From NCBI RefSeq assembly GCF_003857035.1, contig NZ_QGSY01000134.1, positions 1 through 53,918 on the forward strand: a stretch of DNA of 53,918 nucleotides, given 5' to 3'. The notes below the pieces were generated by a model. It saw nothing but the letters and a program-made list of their open reading frames with translations. It ran no database searches and was not told the DNA's origin. Position 1 is the first letter of the stretch; each line of letters opens with the position of its first letter. A program made the position numbers and the translations under genes. This document shows, piece by piece, positions 23,369 to 30,259 of the stretch. The stretch is from Micromonospora arida. Its GTDB lineage: Bacteria; Actinomycetota; Actinomycetes; Mycobacteriales; Micromonosporaceae.

Positions 23369-23716
23369 GTGACGTTCAGCGTCAACTACGTCGAGCGCGA
23401 CGGTGGTGGCGCCTGCCTGCGGCTCGCAGGCGAGCTGGACCTGAGCACCGCCCCCGAGTTGACCGCCGCGATCAACCGGCTCACTGCGGCGGGCGAGACC
23501 CGGATCCTGCTCGACCTGACCGACCTGACGTTCTGTGACTCCACCGGGATGGCCGTGTTCGTCCGGGGCGACAATCAGGCTGGGGCCGACGGGGGGTGGC
23601 TCCGGCTCACCGGCGCCCACGGGCGGGTCGAGCGGGTGCTGCGGGTGACCGGTCTCGCCGACGTCTTGCGCTACGAACCGGAGTCGGTCGACCCCGCGTC
23701 CCGCAGTGCGTCCTGA
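23369..23716 (+). CDS. STAS-domain anti-anti-sigma factor
   Basis: 115 residues, a single STAS domain. LRLAGELDLSTAPELTAAI and LLDLTDLTFCDSTGMAVFVRG (about 47-67) hold the phospho-acceptor S58 in DSTG. It is likely a substrate of the phosphatase two genes upstream. The GTG start at 23369 follows GGGGGAG at 23358-23364. It has its own promoter with a dyad. Together with the minus-strand STAS gene it gives two possible outputs of the same switch. Confidence 0.93.
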   Translation: MTFSVNYVERDGGGACLRLAGELDLSTAPELTAAINRLTAAGETRILLDLTDLTFCDSTGMAVFVRGDNQAGADGGWLRLTGAHGRVERVLRVTGLADVLRYEPESVDPASRSAS

Positions 23717-23786
23717 TGGGCTAGATTTTCCCGCCAGCGCGGTGACCGTCAGGGTCCCGTCTTCGCCAACTCTGAGGCAGGTAGTG

Positions 23787-24233
23787 ATGGGCGCAGACAG
23801 CCCGCAGCCGGTACGCATCCTGGTGGTCGACGACGACCCGGGTGACGTGCTGATGATCGAGGAGGCACTGGCGGACTCCGACGTCGACAAGATCATCGAC
23901 GTCGTCAGTGACGGCGAGGAGGCGATGGAGTTTCTCCGCGCCGAGGGCCGACACGAGCAGGCCCGCCGCCCGGACGTGATCCTGCTGGACCTGAACATGC
24001 CGCGGATGGACGGTCGGCAGGTGCTCGGTGCGGTCAAGCAGGACGAGGATCTGCGGACAATCCCGATCGTCGTGCTGACCACCTCCAACGCCGACACCGA
24101 CATCGTCGGCAGCTACACGTTGCAGGCCAACGCGTACGTCACCAAGCCGATCGACCTGGACGACTTCAACGACGTGGTGCGCCGCATTGACGAGTTCTTC
24201 GGCCGGGTCGTCGTGCTGCCCAAGCGCGCCTGA
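23787..24233 (+). CDS. Single-domain response regulator (Rcp1-like)
   Basis: 148 residues, a stand-alone receiver domain. The acidic pocket D15-D17, phospho-acceptor D68 in LLDLNMPRMDG, T99/S100 and K120 in YVTKPI are all present. The spacing, with EALADSDVDKIIDVVSDGEEAMEFL and the insertion RAEGRHEQARRPD, matches the Rcp1/phytochrome-partner type of CheY. No histidine kinase is adjacent, so its kinase lies elsewhere. The gene closes the sensory block and may share its stimulus. The ATG at 23787 has GAGG about 11 bases upstream. Confidence 0.92.
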   Translation: MGADSPQPVRILVVDDDPGDVLMIEEALADSDVDKIIDVVSDGEEAMEFLRAEGRHEQARRPDVILLDLNMPRMDGRQVLGAVKQDEDLRTIPIVVLTTSNADTDIVGSYTLQANAYVTKPIDLDDFNDVVRRIDEFFGRVVVLPKRA

Positions 24234-24347
24234 CGCCCCGCGCCGCCTGCGCGCATGCTGAACAATTTTCCCGAACCCCCTCGGCGCGAGCGGTCGCGGC
24301 CGAGGATCCAGGTGGGGAAGTAACAGCAGCTGCCTGGGGGCGACAGT

Positions 24348-24863
24348 ATGAGGTTCTCCGTCGTTGAGACCGGTTACGACCAGCGGCAGGTGGATTACTG
24401 CCTGGACGAGTTGGGGATCCGGTTGTCCCGGCTCGCGGCGCGGGCCGAGGGCGCGGCCGGGGCGGGCCGGGAGTGGGACGAGATCCGCCAGGAGGCAGCC
24501 TGGCTCAGTGGGCTCCTGCAGCGACTCGACCTGGGCGACGTCGGTGCCCCCCGGTACGCCGGGGACGCGGTGCGGCGCGAGGCCGCCGACATCCTGGCCC
24601 AGGCCCGCGCCGAGTTGGACGAGGCCCGCGAGGAGGCACGGCGGGTGCGGGAGCGGGCGTACGCGGAGGCCGTGCAGGCCCGGCGCGACTTCGAGGCGGC
24701 GCTGGACGCTCGCCGACGGCGCGAGGTGCGGGTGGACGAGATCCTCAGCCAGGTGACGGTCGACCAGGTGCCCGCCGACACCCCCACCGCAGCCGCCGCG
24801 GTGCCGGGCAGCCGGGTCGGGGGCCCGGAGGCGGGCGCGGAGCCACCGCCGGGCCGTCGCTGA
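24348..24863 (+). CDS. DivIVA-like coiled-coil protein
   Basis: 171 residues. The N-terminus RFSVVETGYDQRQVDYCLDELGIRL has the GYD..QVD pattern of DivIVA/Wag31 N-terminal domains, followed by a helix and a long Ala/Arg/Glu coiled coil (about 72-130, AADILAQARAELDEAREEARRVRERAY). The C-terminus is disordered. DivIVA proteins recruit cell-wall growth machinery to curved membrane, but this protein is shorter than Wag31, so its role is uncertain. It is the last + strand gene before the lysozyme-like protein. Confidence 0.7.
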   Translation: MRFSVVETGYDQRQVDYCLDELGIRLSRLAARAEGAAGAGREWDEIRQEAAWLSGLLQRLDLGDVGAPRYAGDAVRREAADILAQARAELDEAREEARRVRERAYAEAVQARRDFEAALDARRRREVRVDEILSQVTVDQVPADTPTAAAAVPGSRVGGPEAGAEPPPGRR

Positions 24864-24888
24864 GACTGCGCGGGTGTGGGTGCCCGGC

Positions 24889-25737
24889 TCAGGCGGTGAG
24901 CGCCGCCGCGACGGTGGTCGCCCGGTCCTCGTGCTGGGCGTACGCGTCGGGGTAGGCGGAGATCTGCACGGCCTGGGCGGCGGCGGTGACGCTCATGTCC
25001 TGCCAGCCGGGGATCTCGTTGAGCGCCGTGTAGAAGGCCCGCGCGGCGTACGACGGGCGCATCAGCTGGGCCACCGTGCCCCAGCCGCTGCTGGGCCGCT
25101 GCTGGAACAACCCGACCGAGTCGTGGTCGGAGCCACTGCCCTGGTTCGGGTACTCCGCCGACTCCGGGAGGACGTCGCTGGCCAGGTTGTAGAGGTTGCT
25201 CTCCTGCATCGCGGTGGACAGTGCCACCACCAGGGCGCGGCGCGGCATCTTCATCTCCAGGCCGACGTCCACGATGATCTTCGCATTGTCCATCTGTGCC
25301 TGGTCGAGGCCGGCGACCGGCCGGGGGCGGCGGGGCTTGACCGGCTTCTTGGGTGCCTTGCGGACTGCGGTGGGAGTGGGCGTGGGCTTCGCCGTCGGGC
25401 TGGGCAGGATCCGGGCGGGGGCGGCGTCGCGGTCCAGCGACCGGGAGGCGCGCTCGTTGGCGATGGCGGCGCGGTCGGCCACCGCCTCGGCGAGCGGCTC
25501 GACCGTACGGGGGGTGTCGTCGTTGCCTCGCGCGGTGGCGACCGCGACGAGGCTGAGGCAGCAGGTGACACCGGTGGCCAGCGCCACCCGCACCGGGGTC
25601 GAGCCCAGCAGGGCACGCCGCGACGGTTCGGAAGCGCGGTGACGGCCGATCGTCCGTTCGGTTGATGCGGCGTCGTCCGAGGGGGTGCTCGGGCGCGCGT
25701 CGGTCAGCTTCTGGGCGGAGGGGTCGTCGGGATGCAC
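24889..25737 (-). CDS. Membrane-anchored lysozyme/transglycosylase-like protein
   Basis: 282 residues. A cytoplasmic N-terminus, one membrane segment (about 49-68), a Pro/Lys-rich linker (about 105-140) and a C-terminal domain. The domain shares MQESNLYNL, SDHDSVGLFQQRPSSGWGT and SAYPDAYAQ with the secreted protein at 139-723, so they are paralogues with the same likely fold. The conserved Glu of QES is kept. The linker would span the inner wall. The ATG has a weak AGG upstream and TAGCCT as a possible -10. Cell-wall hydrolysis is inferred from the fold only. Confidence 0.82.
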   Translation of the reverse strand: MHPDDPSAQKLTDARPSTPSDDAASTERTIGRHRASEPSRRALLGSTPVRVALATGVTCCLSLVAVATARGNDDTPRTVEPLAEAVADRAAIANERASRSLDRDAAPARILPSPTAKPTPTPTAVRKAPKKPVKPRRPRPVAGLDQAQMDNAKIIVDVGLEMKMPRRALVVALSTAMQESNLYNLASDVLPESAEYPNQGSGSDHDSVGLFQQRPSSGWGTVAQLMRPSYAARAFYTALNEIPGWQDMSVTAAAQAVQISAYPDAYAQHEDRATTVAAALTA

Positions 25738-25799
25738 CTGACGAGGCTAAAGAGCTGAATGCCGGATGCCATCAGCCCGTACGGTGGCATGCGCCACAA

Positions 25800-25832
25800 T
25801 TTGCCCTGATCATGCCGACTTTATCGGGCAAA
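25800..25832. other. AT-richer inverted repeat in an intergenic gap
   Basis: TTTGCCCTGAT (25800-25810) and ATCGGGCAAA (25823-25832) are complementary except for one bulged T. It lies in the 262-base gap between two minus-strand genes. It may be an operator or mRNA hairpin. Nothing else was seen in the gap. Confidence 0.45.
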
Positions 25833-25999
25833 ACGCGAGTGGAGTAGATCAACCTCTCGGATGGCTCCAGACGGTTATTCCCGACTTGCCGGGTGAATGC
25901 GGTCGCCCCGTCACTTCGCCGGCTGCACCTCCGGCCACCTTCAGGGCTCAGCCGAACAACCGAGGCGCGCCTCCACCAACCGGCCCCCCGAGCGTGGAG

Positions 26000-26425
26000 T
26001 CAGTGTCGGCCGTTCTCGGCTGGGGTGACGGTCAGACGGTGCCGGCTGGCGTCGCCGCTGGAGAACGGCCAGAGCCGGTCGGCGTACTCGACCAGGTCGG
26101 CCAGCTGATCTCGGCTCAGCCCAGCCGAGGAGATCTCCGCGTGCACGTCGGCCCGGTACCGGCCGTCGTTGTCCCGCCCCAGCTTCGCCTCCGCCCGGAC
26201 CTGCACGGTGTGCGCCTCGTCGGTGATCTCCCCGGCCACCTCCACCGCCGCGTGATGCAGGCAGGAGGCGAAGGCCGCGGCCAGTAACTGTTCCGGGGTC
26301 AACCCGGTGCAGTGCGGCGCCAGCGGTGAGGCCAGCGCGGTGGAGAGCCCGCCATCGTCGGTGCGTACGTGACCGCCCTCGGCGGTCGCTGTGGCCTCAC
26401 GCAGCCAGGAACTCTGATCCGGCAT
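26000..26425 (-). CDS. OsmC/Ohr family peroxide-stress protein
   Basis: 141 residues. HCTGLTPEQLLAAAFASCLHHAAVEVA (about 40-66) is the OsmC signature around the reactive Cys (C57). The second Cys, expected near YADRLWPFS, is absent: Leu or Trp stands there. So it may be a one-Cys or non-peroxidase member. The ATG at 26425 follows GGGAG at nine bases. GTTT-N15-GGGTAG upstream is a sigma-B-type promoter, in line with stress induction. Confidence 0.9.
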   Translation of the reverse strand: MPDQSSWLREATATAEGGHVRTDDGGLSTALASPLAPHCTGLTPEQLLAAAFASCLHHAAVEVAGEITDEAHTVQVRAEAKLGRDNDGRYRADVHAEISSAGLSRDQLADLVEYADRLWPFSSGDASRHRLTVTPAENGRH

Positions 26426-26454
26426 CGCGTTTCTCCCGTCGCTCACCAGGCCGG

Positions 26455-26479
26455 CTACCCCTTCGCCGCCCGGCGAAAC
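26455..26479 (-). promoter_or_regulatory. Sigma-B/F-type promoter of the OsmC gene
   Basis: On the minus strand GTTT (26479-26476) and GGGTAG (26460-26455) are 15 bases apart. The predicted start lies about 20 bases before the ATG at 26425, leaving room for the GGGAG site. Confidence 0.6.
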
Positions 26480-26495
26480 GCCGCGGGTCGTCCGG

Positions 26496-27443
26496 TCAGC
26501 GCCCGGCGGGCAGGTGCGGCTCGTCCATCAGCACCACAGCCTCGGTGGCTTCCGCAGCGGCCCGTTCGGTCCACGGCGACGTCGGGGCCGGCCGGCGGGT
26601 CGTCGCGATCGTCATCGGCACGTACACCCGGGCGTCCACCGCCTCGGCCAGCAGCAGCGCGGCGACCAGGCTGGTCGGACGCTGCTCGGGGTCGTCGGCG
26701 AGGCAGGAGTGGCACAGGTCGGCGACCTCCGGCGGGAGCCCGGCGATGTCGGGAAGCTGCTCCGGTGGCTGACGGCGGCGGACGAGCAGCAGTTCGCTGC
26801 CGGTCGCCGCACGGTAGGGCAGGCGGGCGGTGAGGCTGTAGTAGAGCAGCACGCCGAGGGCGTACATGTCGGCCGCGGGAGAGGCCGGCGCCTCGTCCAG
26901 CTGTTCGGGTGCCAGGTACGCCGGGGTGCCCAGCACCATCCCGGTCGGCATCGGGTCCGGCGCGCCGGCGGCGATGGCGATGCCGAAGTCGAGCACCTTC
27001 ACCCCGGCCGGGGTGAGCATGACGTTGGCGGGCTTGACGTCCCGGTGCACGATGCCCTCGGCGTGCGCGGCGGCCAGCGCGGCGGCGACCTCCGCGCAGA
27101 CCCGCACCGCGATCCGCCAGTCCAGCGGCCCGGCGCGCAGGTGCACGGCGAGCGTCTCACCCTCGGCCAGCTCCATGACGATGTAGGGCACCGGTTGGCC
27201 GGGCCACGTCGAGGAGGTGCCGAAGTCGTGCACGCTGGCCACGTTGGGGTGTTCCAGCCGGGCCGCCGACCGGGCCTCCGCCCGGATCCGGTCCACCGGG
27301 CCGTCCCGATCGTCACGGCCGGGCGAGAGGAGCTTCACCGCGACCGGCCGGTCCAGCACCTGGTCGTAGGCCCGCCACACCTCGGACATCCCGCCCACAC
27401 CGATGCGCTGTTCGAGCCGGTACCGCCCGTCCAGCATCCGCAT
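26496..27443 (-). CDS. Ser/Thr protein kinase (PknB-like catalytic domain, no sensor domain)
   Basis: 315 residues. The kinase domain fills about 1-260: G-loop GVGGMSEV (15-22), K37, E56, HRDVKPANV (133-141), DFG (152-154) and APE (178-180), so it should be active. The C-terminal 50 residues are low-complexity. Unlike PknB it has no membrane segment or PASTA repeats, so it is cytosolic and its signal is unknown. GAGGAG lies six bases before the ATG at 27443. A GTTT-N16-GGGTAC promoter suggests stress-sigma control. The OsmC gene follows on the same strand. Confidence 0.93.
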   Translation of the reverse strand: MRMLDGRYRLEQRIGVGGMSEVWRAYDQVLDRPVAVKLLSPGRDDRDGPVDRIRAEARSAARLEHPNVASVHDFGTSSTWPGQPVPYIVMELAEGETLAVHLRAGPLDWRIAVRVCAEVAAALAAAHAEGIVHRDVKPANVMLTPAGVKVLDFGIAIAAGAPDPMPTGMVLGTPAYLAPEQLDEAPASPAADMYALGVLLYYSLTARLPYRAATGSELLLVRRRQPPEQLPDIAGLPPEVADLCHSCLADDPEQRPTSLVAALLLAEAVDARVYVPMTIATTRRPAPTSPWTERAAAEATEAVVLMDEPHLPAGR

Positions 27444-27491
27444 CGACCGCTCCTCGTCCTCGCCCCGCCGACGACGGGTGCACAGGTGCCG

Positions 27492-27517
27492 GTACCCGAG
27501 TGCCGAGCTGGGCAAAC
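27492..27517 (-). promoter_or_regulatory. Sigma-B/F-type promoter of the Ser/Thr kinase gene
   Basis: On the minus strand GTTT (27517-27514) and GGGTAC (27497-27492) are 16 bases apart. A leader of about 40 bases with GAGGAG follows before the ATG at 27443. Confidence 0.6.
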
Positions 27518-27641
27518 CGAGCCAGATTCCGTGCGGACGGCCCCGCGCACCTCGCTGCGCCACGGCGGCGGGTGCGGTAGCTTGCGAGCCAGAGCCGGTG
27601 TCACCGATTGTGCCGGCACGGTCACCCGAGGGGACGCCGCG

Positions 27642-27872
27642 ATGAGCGAGGTCACCGTACGCTTCGTCGGTGGGCCCGCGGACGGCCTGGTCCGGCTGCT
27701 GCCGGCTGGGTCGGACGGCGCCCCGCCCCAGCGTTGGATCATGCGTCACCCGGACGGCACGGGCCCGGTGCAGCCCGGCCCCGACCACCTCTACGAGCGT
27801 GACCGGCCCGACGAGGCCGGCGGCTGGAGCATGCGGTTCGTGCGCACGGACGCGTACGGGGTGTCCGAGTGA
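27642..27872 (+). CDS. Hypothetical small protein (76 residues)
   Basis: Starts SEVTVRFVGGPADGLVRLLP, which looks like a small beta-barrel, and contains RWIMRHPDG and HLYERDRPDEAGG. No family is recognised with certainty; similar short proteins with GGPADG at the start are common in actinobacteria. GAGGGG lies nine bases before the ATG at 27642. It lies between the divergent kinase and the two-component operon and is probably expressed on its own. Confidence 0.7.
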   Translation: MSEVTVRFVGGPADGLVRLLPAGSDGAPPQRWIMRHPDGTGPVQPGPDHLYERDRPDEAGGWSMRFVRTDAYGVSE

Positions 27873-27991
27873 CCACGAGGCGGGGCTGACCGGTGGCGTC
27901 GCCGGCGTCGCGTCGGCCCGCCCGCACAGCTCGCGCACAGCTTCCGCAGGGGCGCGGCACAGGCGTGGCGGCCACCATGGGGCCCATGGTC

Positions 27992-28732
27992 ATGAACGGG
28001 CAGGCCGCGCCGAGCCGGATCGAGCTGCGTCGCCCCGACGGTGAGCCCGTCCGGGTGCTGGTGGTCGACGACGAACCCACGCTCACCGACCTGCTCTCGA
28101 TGGCCCTGCGCTACGAGGGCTGGCAGGTCCGCACCGCCGGCAACGGCATGGCGGCGTTGAGCACCGCCCGACAGTTCCAGCCGGACGCCGTGGTGCTCGA
28201 CGTGATGCTGCCCGACCTGGACGGCTTCCAGGTGCTGCGCCGGCTGCGCGAGCACGCTCCGACCGTGCCGGTGCTCTTCCTGACCGCCCGCGACGCGGTC
28301 GAGGAACGCATCGCCGGGTTGACCGTCGGCGGCGACGACTACGTCACCAAACCGTTCAGCCTGGAGGAGGTGATCGCCCGGCTGCGCGCGCTGCTGCGCC
28401 GCTCCGGGCTGGCGATCGCCGCCCGGGAGGAGGCGGTGCTGACCGTCGGTGACCTCAGCCTCGACGAGGACAGCCACGAGGTCCGGCGGGCCGGCCAACT
28501 CGTCACCCTGACCGCGACCGAGTTCGAGCTCCTGCGTTACCTGATGCGCAACCCGCGTCGGGTGCTCAGCAAGGCGCAGATCCTCGACCGGGTCTGGAAC
28601 TACGACTTCGGTGGCCAGGCCAACGTGGTGGAGCTGTACATCTCGTACCTGCGCAAGAAGATCGACGCCGGCCGGGCACCGATGATCCACACGCTGCGCG
28701 GCGCGGGCTATGTCCTCAAACCCGCCGAGTAG
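27992..28732 (+). CDS. OmpR-family response regulator
   Basis: 246 residues from the ATG at 27992. Receiver domain (about 20-135) with the acidic pair in VVDDEP, phospho-acceptor D70 in VVLDVMLPDLDG and KPF; then an OmpR/PhoB winged helix (about 148-243) with TEFELLRYLMRNPRRVLSKAQIL and TLRGAGYVLKP. It is the partner of the kinase that begins before its own stop. In-frame ATGs at 27977 and 27986 are alternatives; the GGGG at 27979-27982 is best spaced for 27992. Its target genes may include the glycosyltransferases downstream. Confidence 0.93.
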   Translation: MNGQAAPSRIELRRPDGEPVRVLVVDDEPTLTDLLSMALRYEGWQVRTAGNGMAALSTARQFQPDAVVLDVMLPDLDGFQVLRRLREHAPTVPVLFLTARDAVEERIAGLTVGGDDYVTKPFSLEEVIARLRALLRRSGLAIAAREEAVLTVGDLSLDEDSHEVRRAGQLVTLTATEFELLRYLMRNPRRVLSKAQILDRVWNYDFGGQANVVELYISYLRKKIDAGRAPMIHTLRGAGYVLKPAE

Positions 28733-30215
28733 GCGCCACCCGCTGCGCGTCGCCCGCGGGTGGCTGGCCGGGCGCTCCCTGCGTACCCGACTGGTGTTCG
28801 CCCTGCTCGCGCTGCTGGCGTTGGTCAGCGTCGCCATCGGTGGCCTGACCACTGTGGCGCTGCGGCACTTCCTGATCGACCGGCTCGACGCCCAGTTGGC
28901 CCCCGCCACGGCCATGCGGGGCGACCGTCCAGGTCGGCCGGCGTTTCCCGGCAACGGGCCGGGCATCCCGCCCGGGTTGCCGTCCGGCGCGGTCGTCGCC
29001 GAGATCACCGACGGCCGCGTGACCAGCGCCCGGACCCTGACCAACAGCGTCTCCAGCGCCGATCCGTTCCCCGACGAGCAGACCGTCGCAGTGGGGGAGG
29101 TCGCCGTGCTGGCGGACCTGCCGGTCGACGCCCGACCGCGCACCGTCGACCTCGGCGAGCGCGGTGACTACCGGGCCGTGGCCCGGCAGTACTGGGACGG
29201 CCGCGTACGCGTCGTCGCAATCCCCCTCTCCGGCGTCCAGGAGACCATCTGGGCGCTGGTCGCCGCACAGGCCGGGGTGGCCGCGGTCGGGCTGCTGCTC
29301 GCCGGTGTGGCGGGCGCGCTGATCGTGCGGGCGACCCTGCGACCGCTCAACCGGGTGGCCGCCACCGCCACCCGCGTCACCGAGCTGCCCCTGGACCGGG
29401 GGGAGGTGGCGCTCGCCGTCCGGGTCCCGGCCGCCGACACCGACCCGCGCACCGAGGTCGGTCAGGTCGGCGCGGCGCTGAACCGGATGCTGGGCCACGT
29501 CGCCGACGCGCTCTCCGCCCGGCAGGCCAGCGAGACCCGGGTACGCCAGTTCGTCGCCGACGCCAGCCACGAGTTGCGGACGCCTCTCGCGGCGATCCGC
29601 GGCTACGCCGAGGTGGCCCGGCGTGGCCGCGACGAGGTCCCCGCCGACGTGGCGCACGCGCTGCGCCGGGTGGAGTCGGAGAGCACCCGGATGACAAGCC
29701 TCGTCGATGACCTGCTGCTGCTGGCGCGCCTCGACACCGGCCGGCCGCTCGCTGTCGAACCGGTGGACCTGACCGCCCTGGTGGTGGACGCGGTCAGTGA
29801 CGCGCACGTCGCCGGCCCCGAACACCGCTGGCAGCTCGAACTGCCCGAGGTGGCGATCCGGGTGCCCGGCGACGCGGCCCGGCTGCACCAGGTGGTGGCG
29901 AACCTGCTCACCAACGCCCGGGTGCACACCCCGCCCGGCAGCACTGTCACCACCACGCTGGCCGTCGACGCCGCCAGTGCCGTGCTCACCGTCGCCGACG
30001 ACGGGCCGGGGGTGCCGCAGGAGCTGCAACCGGAGATGTTCGAGCGGTTCGCCCGGGGCGACAGCTCCCGGTCCCGCGCGCACGGCAGCACCGGCCTCGG
30101 CCTCGCGATCGTCGCGGCGGTGGTGGAGGCCCACCACGGCGCGGTCGGGGTGGACAGCCGTCCAGGTCGGACAGTGTTCACCGTCCGGTTGCCGAATCCC
30201 ACAGCTGACGCATAG
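28710..30215 (+). CDS. Membrane sensor histidine kinase
   Basis: 501 residues. TM1 (about 27-48), an external Pro/Gly-rich sensor region (49-178), TM2 (about 179-207), a HAMP linker, then the kinase core with H287 in DASHELRTPLAAIRGYAEV, N-box NLLTNARVH, G1 DDGPGVP and G2 STGLGLAIV. All motifs are intact. It overlaps the response regulator by 23 bases and so is cotranslated with it. The signal is unknown; the downstream GT39 and GT2-GtrA genes suggest envelope stress or envelope glycan control. Confidence 0.94.
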   Translation: MSSNPPSRRHPLRVARGWLAGRSLRTRLVFALLALLALVSVAIGGLTTVALRHFLIDRLDAQLAPATAMRGDRPGRPAFPGNGPGIPPGLPSGAVVAEITDGRVTSARTLTNSVSSADPFPDEQTVAVGEVAVLADLPVDARPRTVDLGERGDYRAVARQYWDGRVRVVAIPLSGVQETIWALVAAQAGVAAVGLLLAGVAGALIVRATLRPLNRVAATATRVTELPLDRGEVALAVRVPAADTDPRTEVGQVGAALNRMLGHVADALSARQASETRVRQFVADASHELRTPLAAIRGYAEVARRGRDEVPADVAHALRRVESESTRMTSLVDDLLLLARLDTGRPLAVEPVDLTALVVDAVSDAHVAGPEHRWQLELPEVAIRVPGDAARLHQVVANLLTNARVHTPPGSTVTTTLAVDAASAVLTVADDGPGVPQELQPEMFERFARGDSSRSRAHGSTGLGLAIVAAVVEAHHGAVGVDSRPGRTVFTVRLPNPTADA

Positions 30216-30259
30216 TCGGCGCACGGGGTCGCGCCAGCCCCGCCGTCGAGGCTGGCCGC

